A stretch of DNA of 5,472 nucleotides from Rhodococcus sp. (in: high G+C Gram-positive bacteria) (GCA_012515885.1 JAAYXN010000506.1:1-5472), one strand, 5' to 3'; positions 1 through 5,472 are shown, counted from the first letter of the stretch. The notes: generated by a model not told the origin, from the sequence alone. Numbers and translations: made by a program.

Positions 1-51
1 CAACACCCGGCACCGCAACACCCGGCACCGCAACACCCGGCACCGCAACAC
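1..51 (+). repeat. 15-bp tandem repeat, three perfect copies plus a partial fourth
   Basis: The unit CAACACCCGGCACCG is present exactly at 1-15, 16-30 and 31-45, and its first six bases recur at 46-51 before the match decays. It is in frame and encodes QHPAP. The array reaches the window edge, so more copies may lie to the left. Copies are identical at the synonymous positions too, which points to recent copying or slippage rather than old selection on protein alone. Confidence 0.95.
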
Positions 52-600
52 CAGCCAGTTCCGCAGCAACAGTCAGCGCCACAACCGGTGCGGCGGGCCG
101 TCATACCTGCCCCACCGCAGCCGGTGCCGCCTCGGTTCATGCCCCAACCGCCAGCGCCACCTCACGTACCCCAGCCGCCCGCAGCGCCTCACCTCGCAGC
201 ACCGCAGCAGCCTCCGATTCCTCCGCAGTTTCATGGTGGCCTACCCGGTCAATTCCAGCCTGCCCTGGCCGCGCCGAAGCCGCCGCGGCCGTCCTTCAGC
301 GAATTGTGGAAGACGAACAAGCTGGACCGTTCACAGTTTGGTCCCGAAACCCCTTGGGCGTCGGGGATTCTCGTGATGGTCTTTGCGTTGGGGTTCGCGG
401 CGATCGGGTCAATGGCGTTTGCAGCCGAACTCGCCAGAGCCAACGTGGTGCTGTCCATCATCTTGAGTCTGGTGACAGGTGTCGGCGTCATCCTCGTCGT
501 GTGGGCATGGCGCGCAGTACCCACATGGCGGTGGATCGTGTTTGGTGTGTGCGCTGGCATCCCACTGGGTTGGCTGGGCGCACTGTCCGGAATTTCCTAG
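1..600 (+). CDS. Proline/glutamine-rich membrane protein with C-terminal three-helix domain resembling DUF2537 (5' partial)
   Basis: The frame is open from base 1 to the TAG at 598-600, giving 199 residues with no start codon needed inside the window; the GTG at 88 is only an internal valine codon. Residues 1-15 are three exact QHPAP pentapeptides. A Pro/Gln/Ala-rich, probably disordered stretch runs to about residue 98. A short polar linker containing SELWKTNKLD follows, then three hydrophobic segments at about 122-142, 148-170 and 176-197. The motif PWASG before helix 1, WAWR after helix 2, and a Trp-rich third helix resemble, from memory, the small mycobacterial DUF2537 membrane proteins (Rv0882 type), which also lie convergent to the sepH homologue. 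If so, this is that domain with a long low-complexity cytoplasmic extension. Function is unknown. The membrane domain is clear; the family name is an inference that an HMM search would settle. Confidence 0.8.
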   Translation, partial: QHPAPQHPAPQHPAPQHQPVPQQQSAPQPVRRAVIPAPPQPVPPRFMPQPPAPPHVPQPPAAPHLAAPQQPPIPPQFHGGLPGQFQPALAAPKPPRPSFSELWKTNKLDRSQFGPETPWASGILVMVFALGFAAIGSMAFAAELARANVVLSIILSLVTGVGVILVVWAWRAVPTWRWIVFGVCAGIPLGWLGALSGIS

Positions 601-1364
601 CTCTGCAGGGCGATACGGTCGCGCTTGCTTCGGAACCCGAACCAGCGCATCAGTGACGGACGACGTCGAGGTGGCCGTTTACCGCCGCCAACCGTAGCTA
701 GGTCTTGAACGTCTGCGGGTGCTGCGGTGACCTCCGGTGCCCCGGCGCGGAACGTGTGCACCAGAAGCTTGGCGGGATTGATGTCATCTTCGGGCCCCAC
801 CGCGGTGTAGCGGAACCCCAACCACTCCCGGTTGGCTGACTCGGCAAAATGCTGCGGATGAAACGGCAGCATCTGCGGATCAGGCAGCACGTTGAGCGGA
901 TACTTCATGGGGAACTCGCCGCCCCAGAACGGCTGCTCCCATGGTTGGGGCAGGCCATGATCTTCAAAAATATGGGCCGCGTCGGCGCAGAACGCGCGAT
1001 GCAGATCCTTGCCATGCCATTCGGCAAAGCTGCCGCGTGCACCGTCCTCAGAAGACATAACCAACAGGGTGCGTCCCTGTCCGTCACGCCGACGCCACTG
1101 CTGCGGCAGCTGTGACGGCAGCATGCCGTCCGGAAGAGGAAGGCACACCACCGTCACGCCAGGGAAAACTCCAATATGCAGAACACCCTCACTGCCGGCC
1201 GCGACGTCGGCCAGAGGCGCGGTGCCGACGTGTGTGACGTCCTCACCGAAAAGGGTGCGGGCGAGCGACGCTGCAGATTCTGTGTGCGGATCAGGATAGT
1301 TACGCAGCGCCAACACTGGACGCGGTGAGTCGACGTACCAGAGTGTCGACAAGTGCGCTGCCAC
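597..1364 (-). CDS. Hypothetical protein, tentatively DUF6928 family
   Basis: This is a 255-residue protein of unknown function. It starts at a GTG (1362-1364) with a GGAGAG ribosome site at 1370-1375, five bases away, which supports this start. The N-terminus MAAHLSTLWYVDSP and the middle section, with PWEQPFWGGE at about 141-150, a YP pair at 155-156, LPFHP at 166-170 and WLGFR at 181-185, match the pattern I recall for actinobacterial DUF6928 proteins (an acidic 'E-P-W-G-E' patch, then 'PFHP', then 'GF'). There is no signal peptide or membrane helix. The last 30 residues or so are strongly basic (PPRRRPSLMRW and on), perhaps for binding nucleic acid or membrane. It lies 35 bp downstream of sepH on the same strand and probably shares its transcript. 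Its stop overlaps the stop of the convergent membrane-protein gene. The gene call is strong; the family call is moderate. Confidence 0.8.
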   Translation of the reverse strand: MAAHLSTLWYVDSPRPVLALRNYPDPHTESAASLARTLFGEDVTHVGTAPLADVAAGSEGVLHIGVFPGVTVVCLPLPDGMLPSQLPQQWRRRDGQGRTLLVMSSEDGARGSFAEWHGKDLHRAFCADAAHIFEDHGLPQPWEQPFWGGEFPMKYPLNVLPDPQMLPFHPQHFAESANREWLGFRYTAVGPEDDINPAKLLVHTFRAGAPEVTAAPADVQDLATVGGGKRPPRRRPSLMRWFGFRSKRDRIALQS

Positions 1365-1399
1365 GGAAGCTCTCCATCCGACTCAGACTGTTGCTAGCC

Positions 1400-2299
1400 T
1401 CAGCGGCCGCTGCTGCGAACGCCAAGAAGAACATCATCCCAGGACGGAAGCGACGGCTTGCCGCGCTTGTCCTTGTTGGAAGCGTGGTGCGGCGCCACTT
1501 TGGGGTTGGCCACAGCATCCACGGTCTCGTCGCCAGCTTCCAGCTCGTGTTCGTGCTGGGGTGCTGGTGATTCTTCATCATCGACTGTGTCGATGATCTC
1601 TGCCTCCACCGGTGCATCCGCATCGGCGGAAGCGTAGGACGCCTGGGCGGGGTACTCGTCGAACTCAAGCTGGTCCCGGTCGCCCCCAGCGATTGTCGAC
1701 AAGCCGCGCAGCGGCCGACCGAAATCAGGATCGATGAGGTCAAACGCGGCATCATCGAGAGCAACGATGGTTCCGCCATGAGCATCTGGCTGGTAACGCC
1801 AGTGAGCTGAGTTGGTGGTGCGACCGGCCTGCCACTGCAACTGGGCAACCCAGTGGTTGTCTTCGTCGCGCCATGCATCCCACGTGGCGTCATCAAGGCT
1901 GTGGCCGCGTTCGCGGAAAGCCTGAGCAACGATGTCGGACAGCGTCTCTACTGCCGGGCCGTCGTTGCGCACGGGGTGCCCACCCTGAGCGAGGCTGGCT
2001 GCGCGGGCGCGCTCAAGTAGCACGGGGTACGCGAAGCGTTCAACGCGAGCGATGGGGATACCGGCTTCCTCAGCGATCTCCTCGACGGAAGCGCCACTGC
2101 GGATACGGGCTTGGATTTCACGGGGCCTGAGCTGACTGTCCATTTCGATCTCAATCTGGCCGAGTCGAGCGATATCTCCGCGGGAAGCAGCACGGAGTTT
2201 GTCATCGGCAGGAAGCCGGAATTTATCGCCGGTGGACGGATCGGCACAGATCACGTGGGAGCCATCAGGCTCGAGGCCGATCACTCGAAGCTCTCGCAC
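1400..2299 (-). CDS. sepH: Septation protein SepH (DUF3071 family)
   Basis: SepH is an actinobacterial cytoplasmic division protein that binds FtsZ and promotes its assembly, studied mainly in Streptomyces and also in mycobacteria. The 299-residue product begins MRELRVIGLEPDGSHVIC, typical of the DUF3071 N-terminus. It carries the conserved helix-turn-helix-like segment at about 57-92 (LRPREIQARIRSGAS, then VEEIAEEAGIP and the VERFAYPV region). A Trp-rich region follows at 140-168, then an acidic, low-complexity linker at about 205-262, and a short basic-to-hydrophobic tail ending PSWDDVLLGVRSS, which looks like a conserved C-terminal motif. The start is a GTG at 2297-2299, with GGAGG at 2307-2311 seven bases upstream. 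It is the first gene of a likely two-gene operon with the DUF6928-like gene. Despite the HTH-like fold, the family is known for FtsZ binding rather than as a classical transcription factor. Confidence 0.93.
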   Translation of the reverse strand: MRELRVIGLEPDGSHVICADPSTGDKFRLPADDKLRAASRGDIARLGQIEIEMDSQLRPREIQARIRSGASVEEIAEEAGIPIARVERFAYPVLLERARAASLAQGGHPVRNDGPAVETLSDIVAQAFRERGHSLDDATWDAWRDEDNHWVAQLQWQAGRTTNSAHWRYQPDAHGGTIVALDDAAFDLIDPDFGRPLRGLSTIAGGDRDQLEFDEYPAQASYASADADAPVEAEIIDTVDDEESPAPQHEHELEAGDETVDAVANPKVAPHHASNKDKRGKPSLPSWDDVLLGVRSSGR

Positions 2300-2304
2300 T
2301 TTTG

Positions 2305-2313
2305 AACCTCCCT
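2305..2313 (-). promoter_or_regulatory. Ribosome binding site of sepH
   Basis: Read on the minus strand this is AGGGAGGTT, with the GGAGG core seven bases before the GTG at 2299. It decides in favour of this GTG over internal starts. Confidence 0.75.
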
Positions 2314-2342
2314 ATCGCGCCGGCTCGCGACGTTCCTTGCTG

Positions 2343-2348
2343 ACTGTA
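2343..2348 (-). promoter_or_regulatory. Candidate -10 element for sepH
   Basis: On the minus strand the hexamer TACAGT fits the TANNNT consensus of actinobacterial housekeeping promoters. It would place a transcription start near 2336, leaving a leader of about 36 bases that includes the Shine-Dalgarno site. No good -35 hexamer is visible at the expected distance, so this is a weak prediction. It is supported mainly by position: sepH lies beyond a probable serC terminator and should need its own promoter. Confidence 0.3.
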
Positions 2349-2463
2349 ATAGACACCCCACACGCTACCGGGGAGGACACGCGCGGGCGCGCCGCGATCC
2401 GGTCTAGTCGGTGGGCTACGGTGACTGGTTTGCGTATAGCGGTGCAATCTTGGGGCTGAAACG

Positions 2464-2504
2464 ACTTCCGCCCTGCACGCATTCAATACGAGCAGGGCGG
2501 AAGT
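2464..2504 (-). terminator. Strong hairpin downstream of serC, probable transcription terminator
   Basis: ACTTCCGCCCTGC at 2464-2476 is exactly complementary to GCAGGGCGGAAGT at 2492-2504: a perfect 13-bp, GC-rich stem with a 15-base loop. It begins about 41 bases after the serC stop, reading on the minus strand. The bases after it (CGTTTCAGC) contain only three T in a row, so it lacks a classical U tract. Such tail-less hairpins are commonly proposed as terminators in high-GC actinobacteria. It also separates serC from the sepH transcription unit. Confidence 0.7.
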
Positions 2505-2521
2505 GCGCTATGCATTAACTA

Positions 2522-2555
2522 TCTCAGAGCTGGGTATTAGCGCTCTCAGAGCTGG
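2522..2555 (-). repeat. 12-bp direct repeat including the serC stop codon
   Basis: TCTCAGAGCTGG occurs exactly at 2522-2533 and again at 2544-2555, a period of 22 bp. On the coding strand it reads CCAGCTCTGAGA. The copy at 2544-2555 holds the final Gln-Leu codons and TGA of serC; the other copy is just downstream. It could be a small local duplication of the gene end or chance. Confidence 0.7.
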
Positions 2556-3661
2556 CCGACGACCCAGTCGATGGACTTGGTCAGCGCGGTGACGTCGTCG
2601 GGATCGATTGCCGGGAACATGCCGATGCGCAGCTGGTTGCGGCCCAGCTTGCGGTACGGCTCGGTGTCGACAACGCCGTTGGCACGCAGAATCTTTGCCA
2701 CAGCTGCAGCGTCAACGTCATCGTTGAAGTCGATGGTGCCCACAACCTGCGAACGCAGAGCCGGGTCGGTGACGAATGGGGTGGCGAACTCGCTGGCCTC
2801 GGCCCAGTCGTACAGACGTGACGAGGAATCCTTGGTGCGAGCGGTCGCCCAGTCGAGGCCGCCGTTGCTGTTCATCCACTCGAGCTGGTGGGCGAGCAGC
2901 AGCAGGGTGGCCAGTGCCGGGGTGTTGTACGTCTGGTCCTTGCTGCTGTTGTCGACGGCGATGGGCAGCGACAGGAACTCGGGGGTCCAGCGACCCGAGT
3001 CCTTGATCTCGGCAACACGCTCAAGTGCCTTGGGGCTCATGATTGCCAGCCACAGGCCACCGTCGGCAGCGAACGACTTCTGGGGAGCGAAGTAGTAGAC
3101 GTCCGAGTCGGTGATGGTGACAGGCAGGCCGCCGGCGCCGGAGGTGGCGTCGATGGCGATGAGAGCGTTCTCCGAGCCAGCCGGACGGGACACGGGAACC
3201 GCGACACCGGTCGAGGTCTCGTTGTGTGCCCAACCGATGAGGTCGACGCTGCTGTCGGCGACGATTTCCGGTGCGCTGCCGGGATCGGACGAAACGACGA
3301 TCGGATCACCAATGAACGGGTTGCCCTTCGCGACCGAGGCGAACTTCGAGGAGAACTCGCCGTAGGTGAAGTGCTGCGAACGCTCACGGATCAGACCGAA
3401 TGCGGCGGCATCCCAGAACGCGGTGGTGCCACCGTTGCCGAGAACAACCTCGTAACCCTCAGGCAGCGAGAACAGTTCACGCAGACCCGAACGGACACGT
3501 CCAACGACGTCCTTAACCGGCTTCTGCCGGTGGCTGGTGCCGAACACCGAAGCGCCGGTGTCAACCAGCGACTGCAGCTGCTCGGGGCGCACCTTGGACG
3601 GACCACAGCCGAAGCGGCCGTCGGCGGGCAGGAGATCGGCGGGGATGATCGGTGTGGTCAT
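2546..3661 (-). CDS. serC: Phosphoserine transaminase SerC
   Basis: SerC is a PLP-dependent class V aminotransferase that converts 3-phosphohydroxypyruvate and glutamate to phosphoserine and 2-oxoglutarate, the second step of serine synthesis. It also serves 4-phosphohydroxythreonine formation in organisms with DXP-dependent vitamin B6 synthesis. The 371-residue protein has FGCGPSKVRPEQL at 17-29, the substrate-contact motif GTSHRQKP at 41-48, GNGGTTAFWD at 75-84 and HNETSTG at 146-152. DATSGAGGL at 171-179 contains Asp171 for the pyridine nitrogen, and YYFAPQKSFAADGG has Lys195 as the Schiff-base lysine. YNTPA is at 245-249 and RIGMFPA at 345-351. No key residue is missing, and the length is close to actinobacterial SerC (about 370-376). 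The start is ATG at 3659-3661, with AAGGA at 3674-3678, twelve bases away, slightly long. It lies 60 bp downstream of the citrate synthase gene with no clear terminator between, so cotranscription is plausible. Confidence 0.97.
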   Translation of the reverse strand: MTTPIIPADLLPADGRFGCGPSKVRPEQLQSLVDTGASVFGTSHRQKPVKDVVGRVRSGLRELFSLPEGYEVVLGNGGTTAFWDAAAFGLIRERSQHFTYGEFSSKFASVAKGNPFIGDPIVVSSDPGSAPEIVADSSVDLIGWAHNETSTGVAVPVSRPAGSENALIAIDATSGAGGLPVTITDSDVYYFAPQKSFAADGGLWLAIMSPKALERVAEIKDSGRWTPEFLSLPIAVDNSSKDQTYNTPALATLLLLAHQLEWMNSNGGLDWATARTKDSSSRLYDWAEASEFATPFVTDPALRSQVVGTIDFNDDVDAAAVAKILRANGVVDTEPYRKLGRNQLRIGMFPAIDPDDVTALTKSIDWVVGQL

Positions 3662-3672
3662 CGGCGTGAGTG

Positions 3673-3680
3673 TTCCTTCT
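3673..3680 (-). promoter_or_regulatory. Ribosome binding site of serC
   Basis: Minus-strand AGAAGGAA precedes the ATG at 3661 with a long spacer of about twelve bases. The adjoining AT-rich TAGATAAAA (3683-3691) is too close to the Shine-Dalgarno site to be a convincing -10 element, which favours transcription from upstream of citA. Confidence 0.55.
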
Positions 3681-3721
3681 CGTTTTATCTAGTGAACGTG
3701 TCGATCGGGTAGTGCGGGGGT

Positions 3722-4846
3722 TTAGCTGTGGTTGATCAGGTCCCAGCCCTCAACGGATGAAGCGCTGCGGGGTTCGGGGCCGGTGTAGATGGCAGCCGGA
3801 CGGACAAGCTTGCCGAGTCGCTTCTGCTCCAGGATGTGGGCACACCATCCGGCGGTGCGGCCACACGTGAACATCGCGGGCATCATGTGTGCGGGCACCT
3901 CGGCGAAGTCGAGGATGACGGCGGCCCAGAACTCGACGTTGGTTTCGATCGCGCGGTCGGGGCGACGCTCACGCAGCTCGGCGAGGGCGGCTTGCTCCAG
4001 TGCGGCGGCAGCTTCGTAGCGAGGTGCACCCAGGCGCTTAGCGGTTGCGCGCAGGACGCGGGCGCGGGGATCTTCGGCCCGGTAGACGCGGTGACCGAAG
4101 CCCATCAGCTTCTCTTTGCGATCGAGGATGCCCTTGACCAGTGCGCGTGCGTCGCCGGTCTTCTCGGTTTCTTCGATCATGGGCAGCACGCGAGCCGGGG
4201 CTCCGCCGTGCAGCGGGCCGGACATTGCTCCGACCGCGCCGGACAGGGCTGCGGCGACGTCAGCGCCGGTGGAGGCGATGACGCGGGCCGTGAAGGTGGA
4301 AGCGTTCATGCCGTGCTCGGCAGCGGACACCCAGTACGCGTCGATAGCTTCGACATGGGCTGGGTCCGGGTCGCCCTTCCAGCGGATCATGAAACGCTCG
4401 GTGACGGTCTTGGCTTCGTCGACGCGCTTCTGCGGAACGGCAGGCATGTAGATGCTGCGTGCGGACTGGGCGACGAATGACAGCGCCATGACGGAGGCGC
4501 GGGCGAGGTCGGCGCGGGCAGTCTCGTCGTCAATGTCGAGGAGCGGCTCAAACCCCCACACGGGAGCGAGCATCGCGAGGCCAGCCTGGACGTCGACACG
4601 CACGTCACCGGTGTGCACGGGCAGCTGGAACGGCTCTGCGGCAGGCAAGCCGTCGCCGAATTTTCCGTCCACCAACAACGCCCACACGTTGCCGAACGTC
4701 ACGTCGTGGGAAACGAGATCTTCGATGTCAACGCCGCGGTATCGCAGGGCGCCGCCGTCTTTGTCTGGTTCGGCGATCTCGCTGGTGAAGGCCACGACGC
4801 CTTCGAGTCCGCTGACGAAATCCTCCGGCACTGCGTGAGATGCCAT
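3722..4846 (-). CDS. citA: Citrate synthase, CitA (citrate synthase 2) type
   Basis: This enzyme condenses oxaloacetate and acetyl-CoA to citrate, the first step of the TCA cycle, in the cytoplasm. The 374-residue protein matches the short mycobacterial CitA (Rv0889c) from end to end as I remember it, including EIAEPDKDGGALRYRGVDIE at 23-42. Recognisable active-site residues are His178 in AEHGMNASTF, His213 in GPLHGGAPA, His252 in GFGHRVYRAEDPRA, Arg261 in the same motif, and Arg330 in CGRTAGWCAHILEQ. The usual catalytic Asp of the NVDF motif is Glu305 here (NVEFW at 303-307); see the findings. The start is ATG at 4844-4846, with GAGGAGAG at 4856-4863, nine bases upstream. serC follows 60 bp downstream, and pdxH is divergent upstream. 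A 2-methylcitrate synthase is the main alternative in this superfamily, but similarity to CitA is much closer. Confidence 0.94.
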   Translation of the reverse strand: MASHAVPEDFVSGLEGVVAFTSEIAEPDKDGGALRYRGVDIEDLVSHDVTFGNVWALLVDGKFGDGLPAAEPFQLPVHTGDVRVDVQAGLAMLAPVWGFEPLLDIDDETARADLARASVMALSFVAQSARSIYMPAVPQKRVDEAKTVTERFMIRWKGDPDPAHVEAIDAYWVSAAEHGMNASTFTARVIASTGADVAAALSGAVGAMSGPLHGGAPARVLPMIEETEKTGDARALVKGILDRKEKLMGFGHRVYRAEDPRARVLRATAKRLGAPRYEAAAALEQAALAELRERRPDRAIETNVEFWAAVILDFAEVPAHMMPAMFTCGRTAGWCAHILEQKRLGKLVRPAAIYTGPEPRSASSVEGWDLINHS

Positions 4847-5023
4847 GCTTGTGAACTCTCCTCGGTCGAGTGCCCGCGGTGGTTTGCGGCACTGTCCACA
4901 CGTGCGTTGTCAGCGTTTCGGGTGCGCAGCGGAAATGGAGCGCGCAGGAGGGACGCCGTAGAGAACTCTAGCCGGTCTTACCTCACCTCTGGTGGTTGCC
5001 CGCCAAGAGTAGCCTTCGTGCAC
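4847..5023. promoter_or_regulatory. Divergent intergenic region between citA and pdxH
   Basis: These 177 bases must hold the promoters of both divergent genes. For citA the only TANNNT hexamer I see well upstream is TAGAGT on the minus strand at 4965-4970, which would give a leader of more than 100 bases; no -35 is evident. For pdxH, TAGCCT on the plus strand at 5010-5015 ends eight bases before the GTG at 5024. Two CACGTG palindromes occur, at 4899-4904 and 5021-5026, the second overlapping the pdxH start. No CRP/GlxR-like TGTGA-N6-TCACA site is visible. The region as a regulatory zone is certain by geometry; the individual elements are weak. Confidence 0.5.
4856..4863 (-). promoter_or_regulatory. 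Ribosome binding site of citA
   Basis: Minus-strand GAGGAGAG lies nine bases before the ATG at 4846 and supports that start over the nearby alternatives. Confidence 0.75.
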
Positions 5024-5472
5024 GTGGCATCTGATATCGAACCTGACGCGCAGGCACGCGGGCATGATCGTGGCCTTGCGCGTATGCGAGTGGGATACGG
5101 CGCGCAGGACGACCCGGTCCGCGAACCCGGTCTTGACCTCGATCAGCTTGAAGATGGCTGGCTGCCACTGTTGCGGCAGTGGATGGGTATCGCGATAGAC
5201 ACCGGTGTCGTCGAACCCAACGCGATGACCCTCGCAACGGTTGATGCGCAGGGGCTGCCGGTGAGTCGCACCGTCCTCTGTAAGGGACTCAGTGAAGACG
5301 GTGTGCTGTTTTTCACCAATTACGACTCGGATAAGGCGCGACAACTGACCGCGGTCCCGTATGCGTCGGCGACCTTCGCGTGGATTCCTAACGCGCATCA
5401 GGTGACGGTGCGCGGTCGCGTAGAGCGGGCTGGTGCCGCGGTCACTGCCGAGTACTGGTCGAGCCGTCCGCG
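5024..5472 (+). CDS. pdxH: Pyridoxamine 5'-phosphate oxidase PdxH (3' partial)
   Basis: PdxH is an FMN-dependent oxidase that converts pyridoxine or pyridoxamine 5'-phosphate to PLP using oxygen. The frame runs open to the window edge, giving 149 codons of an expected 215-230. Family landmarks appear in order: LARMRVGYG at 18-26, DGWLPLLRQWM at 44-54, EPNAMTLATVD at 64-74, SRTVLCKGL at 81-89 (FMN-contact region), GVLFFTNYDSDKA at 93-105, YASATFAW at 113-120, HQVTVRGRVER at 125-135 and YWSSRP at 144-149. The C-terminal part with the substrate-binding Arg/His is beyond the window. The LARMR segment aligns with residues present in mycobacterial PdxH, so the ATG at 5084 is too far in. The start is probably the GTG at 5024, or the in-frame GTG at 5018. 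No good Shine-Dalgarno precedes either. The gene is divergent from citA and supplies the cofactor used by nearby SerC. Confidence 0.92.
   Translation, partial: MASDIEPDAQARGHDRGLARMRVGYGAQDDPVREPGLDLDQLEDGWLPLLRQWMGIAIDTGVVEPNAMTLATVDAQGLPVSRTVLCKGLSEDGVLFFTNYDSDKARQLTAVPYASATFAWIPNAHQVTVRGRVERAGAAVTAEYWSSRP

Noticed and set aside
549..583. GTGCGC/GCGCAC inverted repeat as a terminator for the minus-strand gene ending at 597
   Set aside because: It is only six base pairs with a 23-base loop, inside the coding region of the convergent gene and without a U tract.
629..641. TTCGG/CCGAA small hairpin after the plus-strand stop at 600
   Set aside because: It is a five-base-pair stem with a three-base loop and no U tract, inside the DUF6928-like gene; too weak to call a terminator.
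1300..1929. 209-codon open frame on the minus strand overlapping sepH and the DUF6928-like gene
   Set aside because: It is out of frame with two well-supported genes, its composition (Thr/Arg/Pro/Met runs) is typical of a shadow frame in GC-rich DNA, and it matches no family I know.
2386..2393. GGCGCGCC palindrome in the serC-sepH gap
   Set aside because: It is a simple GC palindrome in a GC-rich stretch with no second copy or neighbouring element.
2888..3712. 274-codon open frame on the plus strand opposite serC
   Set aside because: serC is unmistakable on the other strand. The long antisense frame is a by-product of GC-rich codon use and has low-complexity Gly/Arg/Val content.
3836..4480. 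214-codon open frame on the plus strand opposite citA
   Set aside because: It is a shadow of the citrate synthase gene with no recognisable domain and no ribosome site.
4899..5026. Two CACGTG palindromes as a paired operator
   Set aside because: Six-base palindromes are frequent in GC-rich DNA, the 122-bp spacing has no helical logic I can defend, and the flanks are not conserved between the two.
4910..5398. 162-codon open frame on the minus strand at the right end
   Set aside because: It lies opposite pdxH, whose FMN-oxidase motifs are clear on the plus strand, and would fill the divergent promoter region.

Overview
The window is GC-rich, tightly packed DNA from an actinobacterium, most likely of the order Mycobacteriales (Rhodococcus, Gordonia, Mycobacterium and relatives). 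The main reasons are a SepH-type division regulator, an actinobacterial-type phosphoserine transaminase and a CitA-type (citrate synthase 2) enzyme, in an order that recalls the M. tuberculosis Rv0882-Rv0889c neighbourhood. I cannot fix the genus by eye. GTG starts are common (at least three of the six genes), which fits this group.

Layout, left to right. (1) Bases 1-600, plus strand: the 3' end of a gene for a proline/glutamine-rich membrane protein. It opens inside a perfect 15-bp tandem repeat and ends in a three-helix membrane domain that resembles DUF2537. (2) Bases 597-1364, minus strand: a hypothetical protein that I tentatively place in the DUF6928 family. Its stop codon shares the palindrome CTAG with the stop of gene 1. 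(3) Bases 1400-2299, minus strand: sepH, only 35 bp upstream of gene 2 in transcription order, so the two probably form an operon. (4) Bases 2300-2545: an intergenic region with a candidate sepH promoter, a perfect 13-bp hairpin downstream of serC, and a 12-bp direct repeat that includes the serC stop codon. (5) Bases 2546-3661, minus strand: serC. (6) Bases 3722-4846, minus strand: a CitA-type citrate synthase, 60 bp upstream of serC with no evident terminator between them. (7) Bases 4847-5023: a divergent intergenic region. (8) Bases 5024-5472, plus strand: the 5' two thirds of pdxH, cut by the window edge.

How the genes relate: citA (entry to the TCA cycle) and serC (serine synthesis, PLP-dependent) read in the same direction and may share a transcript. 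The divergent pdxH makes PLP, the cofactor SerC needs. sepH acts on FtsZ-driven septation and carries an uncharacterised partner gene downstream. The window is mainly conserved core metabolism and cell division. I see no mobile element, CRISPR array, RNA gene or clear novel defence or biosynthetic system. The less-known part is the convergent pair at the left end (the DUF2537-like repeat protein and the DUF6928-like protein next to sepH).
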